From NCBI RefSeq assembly GCF_031877795.1, contig NC_133939.1, positions 7,855,698 through 7,919,697 on the forward strand: a stretch of 64,000 bases of DNA, written 5' to 3'. This document shows positions 53,907 through 64,000 of the stretch, piece after piece. The number at the start of each line of letters is the position of its first letter. The first letter of the stretch is position 1. The position numbers were made by a program, and so were the translations under genes. Origin of the DNA: Strix aluco (Eukaryota; Chordata; Aves; Strigiformes; Strigidae). Under the pieces are notes generated by a model, which was not told the DNA's origin, ran no database searches, and saw only the letters and a program-made list of their open reading frames with translations.

Positions 53907-56900
53907 GTGTTCCTGCGTCTCTGCGCTTTGGGAAGCGAAATGCCCCTTTGCAACAAGGGATGTAGCCGCTGTCCATGAACCAGGGTGGACCAGTGAAACA
54001 GATGTCTGTAAATCCTAAAAGTGGCTTGGTTTGGCAAGCGAGGGTGTGCCTGTTTGGGCACACTGCAACATGGCCAGTTTGCCATGTCCCAGGGGAGGGC
54101 AGTAAGCAGAGGGACCCCTGTCCCTCAGGCCGGGTCCCCTCTGGCGCAGCTACACGCAGGCACCCCTCCCAGACCAGCACAGGCTGTCTGGGGCCATCTA
54201 ACTGTGTGAAAACATGCTAGTGTTCAACAAAAACCTGCCTCAAAACTGCGTTTCTTGAGCTGTGTTTTGGTGATTTTGTTGAGGTTAGTTCCACTTTCTC
54301 ATAGGCTGCCCAGAACTCAAATATCATTAAAATTTTAGCAACATGTGCCCCAGAGTCAGGTTGTCTGCTAGTGCAAAATAAAACCCTCCTGTAAGGTCAA
54401 AACCGGTGCAAATTTGAGGCAGCCCAAAGCAGGGCTGCAGGGAGCTTTCCTGGCCTCTGCCCATCCAGGTTGCTCTGAAGGGCTCGAGGCGATGCCCATC
54501 CCATTCATCCCTGGGCGGCTCTTCACTGCAGGTACATTACACAATGTAGTTTTCTCATTGTCCTAAGAAACATGTTGTGATATGAAATAGAAAACTACTT
54601 CTTTTGATACAGTTTGCCTTGGTCACAGGCGGTTTGCTTGTTTGAGAAACAAAGTAATTCTCTGGCATAAGTATGTCTTACAAAGGGAAAGTTTTAAGCT
54701 ATATTAAAAGCTCGTATGCATTATATGAAGCTTATTCATTTATCAGCAGAAATCAGCATATCATGCATAAGAACAATGCCATTCATAAGTGCTACATAGT
54801 GATTCAGACCGTGATTCAAATTTAAATTTCACATACCACTGTATAAACATATTTATATTTATATATCTGTTTAAAAAGCCCACAGCATTTTGCTTAAAAC
54901 ACACAACAAACAATTCATCTGTTTTCCAACTCCAGTATTTTCTTCAAAGGGTATTAACCAGGGGTTTGGCTTATGTTGGTCACTTTTCCTTTTTGTAATT
55001 ACTTGTAACCTAGTTTTTGCTGACATTCCAGCAGTGACTTCGTCCAGGGAGCTCGCACCTCAAATCTGGGTGGTGCATGTTGCGGCTCAGGGAGATTTGG
55101 GGCAAACCCAACCTTCCCAGGAGTCTCTGAGGACGGAGGTGAATCGAAAGGTACCAGTGCAGTTATAGCCATGTGGTTTTTCACTGTTGTTCCTGACTAC
55201 TTTTGATTTAGGAGTTTTGATCTCAAAATAGCGTTTCCAAAACGGAGGGTATGAATCTAAGGGAGATCGGCTATTCCTGGTTTAACATACTCGCTGGCTA
55301 TTCTGAGAATAACTCCCTTTCCTTTCTTAAAGGAAACGTCTTGCAAACAGAAAAGTTCTGTCTGTGCGATTCAGCCCAATAGAAGAGAAAATCCTGAACT
55401 TAGGAAGAGGAAAAAAAAGATCATGCTTACCAGCTGCTTTGAGTCCTAGTTGGCTTGCTGCAGTCTTGTCAGCAATGAAGTCTGGCTACACATCGCTATC
55501 CCTAAGGGCACGGGGAGCTGTCAGCTCAGACACTGCATTTTCCATTTGCTATTGCGCATGCTGACCTCAAACTTGGGTTTTCCCATTAATTTTTCCTGGC
55601 CATCGTTTAAGTTTTGGGCCACTTATATAATCCGGTCACACTGGGATATCTTGCAAAGATAGCCTTAACGGGGAAAAGGTGGGTTTGGGAATTTGGTAGG
55701 AAGTGAAGGAGCAATGGTTTGCTGGAGAAGCCCATGTGAATGCCCGCTCGTCCAGGGCTGGGCTTGTACAGCACAGGCAGCTGCTCTGTGTAAAGTGGGG
55801 AATGTTGTTAGCAGCTGGTGGAGAAAGTGTGTCTACAGCCTTGCATTAAAGCACTCAAATGGTGCTTTTTCAGCATGTTAGTAGATGAATTATTGTGTGA
55901 GAAGTTTTGGCTTCTCATTCAATGGCAGGAGCCGTTCCTGCCTGGAGGCTGCTGCTGCACCAAAGAAGGGCAAAGCTGCCCGAGGGGAAGGGCAGCGCTG
56001 GGCCAAGAGTTTTGTCTTAAGCCAAGCAAGCACGTGCCAGCGCTATTGTAAATCATTGGATTGATCTCAGCCGTATGGATGGCTTTCAACCTATCACACG
56101 TTTTGGCTTTAGGTCAAAAGAAAGTCTTTATTTCCCTGTGTCTCTTTCCTTCCAAAATGGAGGTTGAACCTTGGAGAGCAGAGGCTTTCCTATCCAGCGC
56201 TCTGGGGCAGTTCAAGATTAGCTAGACGGGACCTTGGCAAACCTAGGCTCACAAAATCAGACCAGGAAAAACAGTGTGATGTGTGTTGTTGGAACGGGGC
56301 ATGGGGAGCTGCTGTCATTGGGAGAGGGGAAACTCATCCAAGTGAAGGTCAGCAGGACAGTATCCTGAATTACTGAGTTGTTGTAAAGACCTGGCTGTCT
56401 GGAAGGCCTAAAAGGATGTATAAATGAACACGGAAATAGTTTCTTATATGTAGTGCTTGGAGTCAGCAAGGGTGAATTTCAAAGTCCCAGGGAGAAGGGT
56501 GCCGAGGGGAGGAGCCGCAGGATGGCTGCTCGCTGCCTGCCTTAATTTGGTCAAGCCCTTAGTGTTCAGCATTTGAGAAATTTGATTATTTTTTTTTTCC
56601 TTTGGATGATGGTTTTTTCCACGCAATGATGAGACTTAAAACAATCCTCATGCAACTCCAGTAGAATATGACAGAGATCTGTTTGAATCTGTTGTTTTCT
56701 TATAAATGTGATTTGCCAGAGCCATGTGTGTGTGTTTGTGTGTGTGTGATGCCAATGTTTCTGTCCAAGTCTTGTCTCCTGAGCAATGAATGGAGGAGCA
56801 GGATCTTGGAGAGAGGAACTTTTGTTGCGGTGGGGACGGGAGGTTTTTGCCTGCCTGTGCCTGGGATTTGAGCAAAACAAGGCTGTTTTCCCTGCCAACT

Positions 56901-57242
56901 CTCGGCTTGAACCCCAAAATGCATGATTGGGGTATTTATGAGGCTGCCAGGATTTGAAAATTGCACCTGACATGTTTAATAGGTAGTGCTGCAATTACCT
57001 CATGGCCTTTCAATTCAGTTGTTAGGAAGAGAGCACAGTGATAAATCTTTCAGTGATCCATCAGGCACCCTCCCAAACGTTATCCCTGCCTCCCAGAAGA
57101 GGGGGTGGAAGTTTGTCTCTGGGGGTACAACCAGCTGATCCGACCCCTGACGCACTCGCTGTGGCTCTGTTGTCTTAGACACTTGGTTTGCAGGTTGGTG
57201 CTGGCTCCTGTTCCGCTGCAGAGGGAGATAGCGTACAATGCG

Positions 57243-57773
57243 GTGAGTGACTTCTGGCCACCGTGGAGCCCAGCCCATGGGAACCCTTGTCGCCCTGGTT
57301 GTCCCTTCCCGAGGCTGCTGTGCCCTCCCCAGCCCCGGGGCTGGGGCCCCTCCGCCGGGAGCTGCCCCCTGCCCTGCCCTGGCTCTCTGTCCCTCCGGGA
57401 CGCCTGGCCCTTCCCTCGGCTTTCCACTGGCCCTGGATACCGCACGTCCCAGAAACAACGCACATTCCCCACTCTGCTAAAAATGGCAAGAACTGTTGAT
57501 GCCATTTAGCGGGCTGGCTGACAGGCTGTTACACGCTATTCTGGTGCTGCCCAAGGCTGTGCGCCGCGGAGGGACCGCAGCCTCCCCGCCAGGGATGCTG
57601 CTGGCTCTGTCCCGGGCCCCGCGGGCAGCCCCGGCCGAGCGGCTCACCCCTCTGCTTCCACCCGGCGAGTCCGCTCCTGCTGCCGGACAGACCCCGTGCC
57701 TGGCCCCGCCGCTGCCCCACGGGCCCCCGCATCGGGTGCCAGATGGTGGCGAGTGCTGAGGAGCCAACTCCAA
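57243..57773. promoter_or_regulatory. CpG island upstream of ADIPOQ (unit 2)
   Basis: This is an identical duplicate of 38,740-39,270, upstream of the right adiponectin copy and 280 bp from the right edge of the duplicated segment. Confidence 0.4.
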
Positions 57774-57902
57774 AGAAAAAGCAGTGAAATGGCCGTGAGT
57801 GCCAGTGCTGCCATCAGCGAGGACCCCGGTCACAGCCTGCAGATTCTCCCTGATCCCAGGCATCCTCGTGTTCCCAAACCCTTCCCCGTACAGCGTTGTA
57901 CT

Positions 57903-57914
57903 TCCCTCTAGTGG
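57903..57914 (-). promoter_or_regulatory. CTCF-like site near the unit edge (unit 2)
   Basis: This is a duplicate of the site at 39,400-39,411, about 140 bp from the right end of the duplicated segment. Confidence 0.45.
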
Positions 57915-58050
57915 CTAATTATTACTGGGGAAGAGGAGCTCTGTCCCTGCGGGCAGACTGGAGGGGCCAGCCAGGTCCTGTGTGCCCCTGGGGGCTGCTC
58001 AGCCCCTTCTCCAGCGGCCTGGCTGCTGTGGGGTCTGCCATGACGGTGGG

Positions 58051-58540
58051 CGCACCTATTGCGGCGTCATTGGGCTGCTGCAGCCATTCGTGTCCCCCAT
58101 GGTGCCGGCGGGGAGGCACGAGGGCCAAGGGCACAGCACGTGGTGACGCCATGCCTGTTACAGGCTCATGGACCCTGATGTTCCCACTGGATTTTCCTAC
58201 GTGGGTGCAGGGAGGCGGCTTAGGGCTGGGGCCAGGCAGACCTGGCCACAGTGAGCAGTGGCCAAGGAGGGCTGTGCGGGTGTGGTGCAGGGCAGGGCTC
58301 TGTGGGGCCATGTGGAAGCTGAGCCGGGCTGTGCGTGGTGGGTCACTCACCAAGGTGATGGTAGCGCAGGTCAGGTGGTGGAAGAGACAGGAGCCCCATG
58401 GGTGCACGCTATGGTGGGGATGCTGAGCCAGTGTTTGGGGGCCACCAGAAGCCAGCAGCCAGGAGGGGACACACCCTGCTCAGCTGGTCAGGGGGAGACC
58501 TGGCCCTCCCCCGGGTGCAGGACCACGGGGGCTGCCTGAG
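58051..58540. other. Single-copy, GC-rich flank right of the duplication
   Basis: This is the native upstream side of the right adiponectin copy. An open frame runs across the duplication edge (57,896-58,426), but it shows no similarity to a protein I know and is probably chance in GC-rich DNA. Confidence 0.5.
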
Positions 58541-58559
58541 ACACTTTGCCTCATGAATC

Positions 58560-58762
58560 TGGTCCACTTCTCTGCCGCAGTGTTACCAATTTCTCAGCCC
58601 GTTTCACATGGACAAATGGGCTCTTTTCTTCCCTGAAATGGGCAGCTCGGGCAGAACAGCTCCTTGCCAGGCTTGAGCAACAGCATGTTTTTCTTCTCTG
58701 TGATCGCAAATAAACTTTTCTGGCCTCAGGGGATCCCAGTTTGGCTCCCGGCGAGGGATCTT
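58560..58762 (+). mobile_element. Possible endogenous retrovirus LTR edge with primer-binding site
   Basis: An AATAAA (58,709-58,714) is followed by a CA end near 58,738 and then TGGCTCCCGGCGAGGGAT (58,743-58,760). The last segment resembles a primer-binding site complementary to the 3' end of tRNA-Asp. That order is what an LTR end plus internal start would show. The left limit is unclear and no coding part follows, so it would be a short, broken remnant. Confidence 0.3.
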
Positions 58763-60484
58763 GGCACAGCAAGGTTTCTCATGCCGAAAGGGACATTGAA
58801 ACATATTTGTTCAGGAAACAAGGCCCTGTAAATACTGCTCAAAGGTCCTTTTATTAATGTTATAGCTGTTCCCAGGGTGCTCGTTTCTGCGCTGCAAGTC
58901 CAGGGTGCTGCTTTGGCCTCCTCAGGCTGCGCCAGGGAAACGCAGCCAAGGGCCTGTGCAGGGGGTTATGCACGACTCCGTCCAGCTCCCCTCCGCTCTC
59001 ACACCAAGTCGCAGCTGAGCCAGGTACTGGCTTCTTTTAGCACAGGCTGGTCTTGTTTTGGGGCTCATTCTGGGCTGGGAAGAGGCCAGGCAGGGAACAG
59101 AATAGCAACCTCAGTGATCTGGTATGCGGAGCACTCCCCTGTGACGTCCCCTGCCAAAACGTTCTCCCCAGATTTTGTTCCCAGCAGTGATCGCATCTTT
59201 CTGATGAGGCACCTGAGAGCGTACCTCTGCCCGCCCTCCCCTTCAGCGTTGCTCCACAGGCTGAGCTATTAATGAGGTATTTAATGAAATTTCTACTTGC
59301 CCATTAAAATGAACGTCTCAATGCAGGCGAGGAAGGAGGGGTTGCAGCTGATAATCACACAACCCCCTGAAGCCTACTTGCATTCATCGAAAAAGCATTT
59401 TTACAAAGTAAATACATTATTTATTAGGAGAGTATTTCTGAATAATTCAGGCACGGAGAAGAGCAGTTTCCTTTGCATACATGAATCTCCTCATTATCCA
59501 AGTCAGCCAGGCCCCTCGGCTGGGTGGTTTGGACAATAGATGGTGCTAACCGCCCTGTCACTGCAGGCCTGCCCGAGCACCGCGGAGTCCAGGGGTCTGG
59601 GGATTGCTGTGATCCCCCCAAAGAGCCATCGCTCCAGTGGAGAGCGGCAGGAGGGCGTGTGGTGGTTTTCTCCGGGTGTCTTGGACAGCCAGCGTGGCAC
59701 CTGCCCTTGGTGGCACTGTTGGCAGAGATGCTCCTGCAGTTCCCGTCCGCTCAGTCCAGCCAGGCCCTTTCCCCCACTGGTGTGTGGGCTGTAGGGTGGA
59801 AAGGAGCCATGAACCGAGCCAGCTAAAAACAGAACGGAAGAAAAAAACTTTGGGGTTTGTTTGGAGCTTTGTGGCGTTTGTGCAACGTGGTGGAGGTAAT
59901 CCCAGCTCAACTGGGCTACCCAGTCTACATCACTCTTCCAGACCTTTTAAAGGGGTGTTTGCTCCCCAGTGCCCTATTTTTCATCACTTTTGGTTGCTGA
60001 GGGACAGAAATGGCATCATCTCCTCCCTGGTCACCACTCCCAGTCACGGGAAATGTCTCTTCGTTTCAGACCCTGAACCCACTGCTCTTGATTCGGGGTA
60101 ACAGTGTTGCTGGGGTGTCTGGAGGAGCCGCACAAACCAGAAGAGTATATTTGCTGTGGGTCTGATGGGAAAGTGGAGGGGGCATAAGGAGCCCCATAAC
60201 CCCGAGCTGTTTGGCAGAGGCTGTGTGGGGGCAAGTGGCTCTGTGCACAGTGTAGGCAGCAAGGGGCTACAGGATGCTGGGCCTCCTGCTGCTGGGGTTT
60301 CAGGGTGACCCCCAGCTCTCCCCACAGCAGCCAGTTGGGATTTAGGACTCACAAGGGGATTTTCTTTCCCTCTCTCTGTCCCTTCCCTCCTTTTATCCCC
60401 CATTGCAAACAGGACAGTTGCTCTCACCACAGGCGGGTGTGTGGGTGCTGGCACACCTGGCTCCTCCAAACACGGCCCCAGGCA
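58763..60484. other. intergenic, no gene recognised
   Basis: No exon was seen. Around 59,262-59,320 there are several TTAAT/ATTAA homeodomain-type cores, which alone prove nothing. Confidence 0.5.
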
Positions 60485-60513
60485 GGCAGGGTGCAGGCAG
60501 GGTGCAGGCAGGG
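60485..60513. repeat. Short minisatellite, 11-bp unit
   Basis: GGCAGGGTGCA occurs twice in a row, followed by a partial third unit. It is too short to suggest function. Confidence 0.8.
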
Positions 60514-60979
60514 CTCCTCATGGCTCTGGAAACCACGTCCCTCATCTGGTGTGTTTGAAAGTGCTGCCTGGTGACAGCCCAGTGCCATCCACGTCTGCAT
60601 CCACCCCACCACTGGGGTGAAAATCAGGAGCCTGTGAGTGAGATAATGGCCTCCCAACACACTTTTCTTTGCATTATGCAAATGCACAAGAATAATTTTT
60701 GTCCATAATGGTTTTTCCATTCGCTGCAGTATCGATCCAGAGCCACCGTCCTTGGTAACCTCTGCCATGCATTAGCTGACTCCCTGCTTTTTGCAGAATG
60801 ATGGATGTGATGGCAGGGCGGTGGGGCAGGTGGGTTGGATACTGGCCTGCTGGATTTTGGAGCTGTTTTCCCAGTGCAGGACCCTCCTGGACTGTCATTC
60901 AACTGCCAGTGAGACTGAGTTGCTGTATTCTTGGGCCAGGCGACTGGTCCCTGCCTACTTTGCATAGGGTCTGTGCTCA

Positions 60980-61380
60980 AATTTAATAATCTTTGCTTCA
61001 AAACAGCAGTGAGGTGCTAAGGGATAACAGTTTGCTTGTTTCTCCCATCATTTACAAAATCTAATCACTAATGAGGACATGATTAATTAAAGGCATTATG
61101 AATCTTACATTGTCTATAGAATGAAATATCATTGTGAAATCTGAGTGATGCATATTTCATCAAGAAACTGTAAATCTGATAAAGAATTATTACTATATGT
61201 TTTTACTTTGAGCATTTCATGGTATAGATCATCATAAAGTGCTCTTTGGGAAGTCACAGAGAATGATACATCCATGACACTTTCAACAGGACATTTCTTT
61301 GTGCTTAGCAATGGTTGCTGTAGGGCTAATAAAAGGCTTATGATGTCTTCAATTATTCATTTTTATAAGTGCTTGTTCTC
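60980..61380. promoter_or_regulatory. AT-rich block, candidate conserved noncoding element
   Basis: This stretch is AT-rich, almost free of CpG, and carries many homeodomain and POU-type cores such as CTAATCACTAATGAGG and GATTAATTAAAGG, between GC-richer flanks. That texture is common in vertebrate conserved noncoding elements. Conservation itself cannot be judged here. Confidence 0.25.
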
Positions 61381-64000
61381 CTGACTTGAACAGCCAAAAC
61401 CACCCTGTGACTGGTTTTAGCAGTACATTGTTGGGGTTTTTTTCTGGAATCAAACGGCTTTGCCTCTGATGCAGACTTTGCCTCTTTTCCATCTGAAAAA
61501 CAATGCTGGTTCACTCTCAGCTATCACAAACATTTTATATGTTTCTCGCTTTGGAAAGCACCTTTCCATCTGGCAGCCCAGGAGGCAGCCGGCTGACCCA
61601 GCAGCCTCCACTCACACTTGGGCTGTAGCACCTTGCCTCATGTCTGCCAGGAGGTTTATGTGCGAGCCGGGGAAGCGGATCTGGCAGCCGAGAGCAGACT
61701 GGGGGCCTCAACACAGTCGCTGCAGACGTGCCGAGGAACTTTGGAGGACGGGGTATGGGTATGATGTACTCAAAGTGTTGTGTTCGCTGCACTAGGCTGT
61801 GGTCAGCAGCCCGGGTTAGAGCTTCCTCCCTCATGCTTACAGCTCAGCCTGGGAAGAGGAAACGCATCTTTCTGCAGCAGACCTGATGTTTTAAAAAAAC
61901 CTTTACAAATGCACATGCAAAACACAAGTGGTTTGTATCGGTGCCCCTGAGCTGGTGCTCAGTTGCGGCTGGATACCAGGAACCCTCTGCGCTGGGTGCA
62001 CAGCAGCCATGAGACCCTCAGTGCTGCTCATCTGGGCTTGAGACAGCCGAGTACCTGTGCCCACATGGAAATCCTGTGGGATTGGGTCCCCGGACACCAA
62101 ACCCAGAGGCGAACCCGATGTCCTGAACCCTCCTGCTCTCACACACGGACTCCTGCTGTGCCCCCACAGCTGTCTCCCCTGGCAGAATGGGCGCCCCGAC
62201 CGTGAACCTCAGGGTGCCCCATTGAGCTGGGCTGAGATCCTGCCACCTTGGCATCATTAGAGTCTCCTCCAGCAAAAGCAATGCAGCTAGACAGGCAGGT
62301 GGGAGTGAAAGCACTTCTATATTAAAACACATTTCCTGGTGCTCCTTTATAAGTTTCTAACATGACTCGTATGTCCCTGCCTGGCCCGTTGCCCACAGCC
62401 AGGCGCTCCCCTTTCTCCTGCTCTTCTCTGCAGTGTTTTCTGTGGATTAGGTTCAACTGGATAAATCCTTTTGTATTTATAATCCCTGCGAGGGTGGTGT
62501 CTTTAACAGAGACTATTCCTTCTCATTGCTTTGGCAAAGCAAGTAGCAGCTCCCTGCTGTGTCTCTTCTCAGATGACATAGAAGTTCTCTGAATAGAAAA
62601 GAGAAAACAAAAAGGATCTAAGCTGTTTCTTTTTTTTTTCCAGGCAGATACACTTATCCACCTCATGGAAAATTCCTCCCAATACTTTAGTTTTTTACTT
62701 TTCATGTGCTTGCATCCTTGAGGCTCTGCATGTGAAGCATGCTGCTGGCTCACTGATGGAGATGGGGACATCAGAGAGTCCCTTGGGCAGGAGGAGAGGA
62801 GCAAGAAAGGAGCTTTTTCTTCCCCACAGCTAAATAGGAAAGATTAAGGAAATTCAGAGAATTAAAATGAGGTATGATACAGTTATTCATCATGGGAAAG
62901 ACCCCAGTACCTGCCATCTGGGACTGCAATGGACTGATCTTACAAGTGTTTCACCTAAAAAGTGTAATTTAATTCCTATCATGGCAAAAGCCATTCCTGT
63001 GCCTGATGAAGACTGCTGACTTGAGGCAGGAATGAGTACTTGTGACATTGCCTCATTCTCCCAAGGCAGGGCAGAGCACCAGTGCCTGCCGACCCTGGGC
63101 TCTTTCCCAGTCCGCCAGCTCTCTCAGCAGGGAAACCCTTGAGCAGACTTCCCATCCATTGGAGGGGACCGCTGGTAGCACGCGGGCACTGAAATGTCAC
63201 CTGCACCATAGGGCTGTGCAGCATTGAGCTGCCTTCCAAAACCAAAGATTTCACTCGCTCAAGTGGGCATCAGCATGGGCAGGTGACGCTGGTCCCATCG
63301 CTGTCCCCACTGGGTTTCTGCTGGAGTGCGCAGTGGCACGGGGCAGAATCTGGCCCCTGAGCCCCACAGCTTGTTTGTTTGTTGTCTCTTGGCTTGCTCT
63401 CTGCAAATATTTTTATCCAGCTGAACCACAAATAATTGCTTACAGCTTTGCTGTTTGGGTTTGTGACGAGCCTGCAAATGGCAGCATGTGTTTGCCGGAG
63501 ATAATCAGTGCACTTTTGTACTCAGTGGCTTTGTCATCTCTCATTCTCTTGCTTTTGTTTCTGGGTTTTGTTCATCTCTCACCTTCCCCTCCGTGTGCAG
63601 TGCCTTTTCTGATACCTCTGAAAATAATTGACTTCACATCTTGGTCATTTTGTTATATTTGTTCTGAAATGTAGGGAAGCAGTATCTCTGCATGTGTTAC
63701 CGTAACAGTCGGCAGAGGAACTCCCCAAGACTCGTGGAGTTTTAGAAAGCAGGCATTCTTTGTTGCAGCGCTGGGGACACACACGAATAGCTTCCCAAAG
63801 GTGAGCATGCCCCAGCTCTATAAGCAGCAGCTAATATACAGTGAGATTATACATATTCATAACTTTTCTGAGAAATGAGTTACATATGCATTAGATTTCC
63901 TGGAACTAATTACAGTATCTGCCTCCTAACGACACATGCGCTTCCTTGCTGGGTGGTGGTCTTGAGGGGTCATTGGTAGTCTTCCTCACTGTGTCTGCTG
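61381..64000. other. intergenic, no gene recognised
   Basis: The open frames here, including 113 codons at 63,333-63,674, have no recognisable domains or splice-consistent structure. No RNA gene was seen. Confidence 0.5.

Larger units (their letters stand above)
39548..58050. repeat. Unit 2 of the 18,503-bp direct tandem duplication
   Basis: This is a head-to-tail copy of unit 1. It ends at 58,050, after which sequence becomes single copy. Features of unit 1 recur at plus 18,503 whether or not they are listed again here. The first 47 bp differ from unit 1 at about 10 positions, while the rest is about 99.9% identical. The right unit keeps the original upstream neighbourhood of ADIPOQ, and the left unit keeps the original COPS9 side. 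Confidence 0.95.

Noticed and set aside
57896-58426. 176-codon open frame across the right edge of the duplication
   Set aside because: It is GC-rich, has no domain or splice signal, and its first half is an ordinary part of unit 1 where it ends differently. It is most likely chance.

Overview
The window reads as nuclear DNA of a bird, most likely a neoavian. The evidence is a CR1 LINE tail, LTRs of types I know from avian genomes, and three spliced vertebrate genes: otospiralin (OTOS), COP9 signalosome subunit 9 (COPS9) and adiponectin (ADIPOQ). There are no operons; coding exons are short and widely spaced. The species cannot be named from the sequence.

Layout. Positions 1-16,700 are intergenic. 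They hold one solo LTR with a matching target-site duplication (2853-3752), a small orphan CpG island (about 8455-8640), a very old CR1 fragment (about 12,405-12,915) and a head-to-head pair of POU-octamer-like sites (15,013-15,061). OTOS (17,163-19,820, plus strand, 3 coding exons, 87 aa) is followed after 0.6 kb by the CpG-island promoter and gene of COPS9 (20,445-22,460, plus, 3 exons, 57 aa). OTOS and COPS9 are also neighbours in mammals, in the same order and relative orientation. ADIPOQ lies on the minus strand about 10 kb downstream of COPS9.

The main feature is a direct tandem duplication of 18,503 bp. Unit 1 (about 21,045-39,547) begins inside COPS9 intron 2. It carries COPS9 exon 3 with its poly(A) signal, a CR1 tail, all of ADIPOQ (2 coding exons, 245 aa), an LTR remnant, a CpG island and a CTCF-like site. 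Unit 2 (about 39,548-58,050) repeats all of this. COPS9 stays intact through the first exon 3, and a second exon 3 is orphaned at 40,926-40,963. There are two complete ADIPOQ genes with identical coding sequence. By eye the units differ by about 15 substitutions and two 1-bp homopolymer differences in 18.4 kb. The exception is the first ~47 bp at the junction, where about 10 sites differ. This fits either a very recent duplication (possibly a segregating copy-number variant) or a false duplication in the assembly; the sequence alone cannot decide.

Positions 58,051-64,000 are single-copy with no coding exon I recognise. They contain a possible retroviral LTR edge, a short minisatellite and an AT-rich block that could be a conserved noncoding element.

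The three genes do not form one pathway. OTOS is a secreted inner-ear protein, COPS9 a subunit of the complex that removes NEDD8 from cullins, and ADIPOQ a secreted metabolic hormone. If the duplication is real, its direct effect is two ADIPOQ genes with different flanks: the right copy keeps the native upstream side and the left copy keeps the native downstream side.
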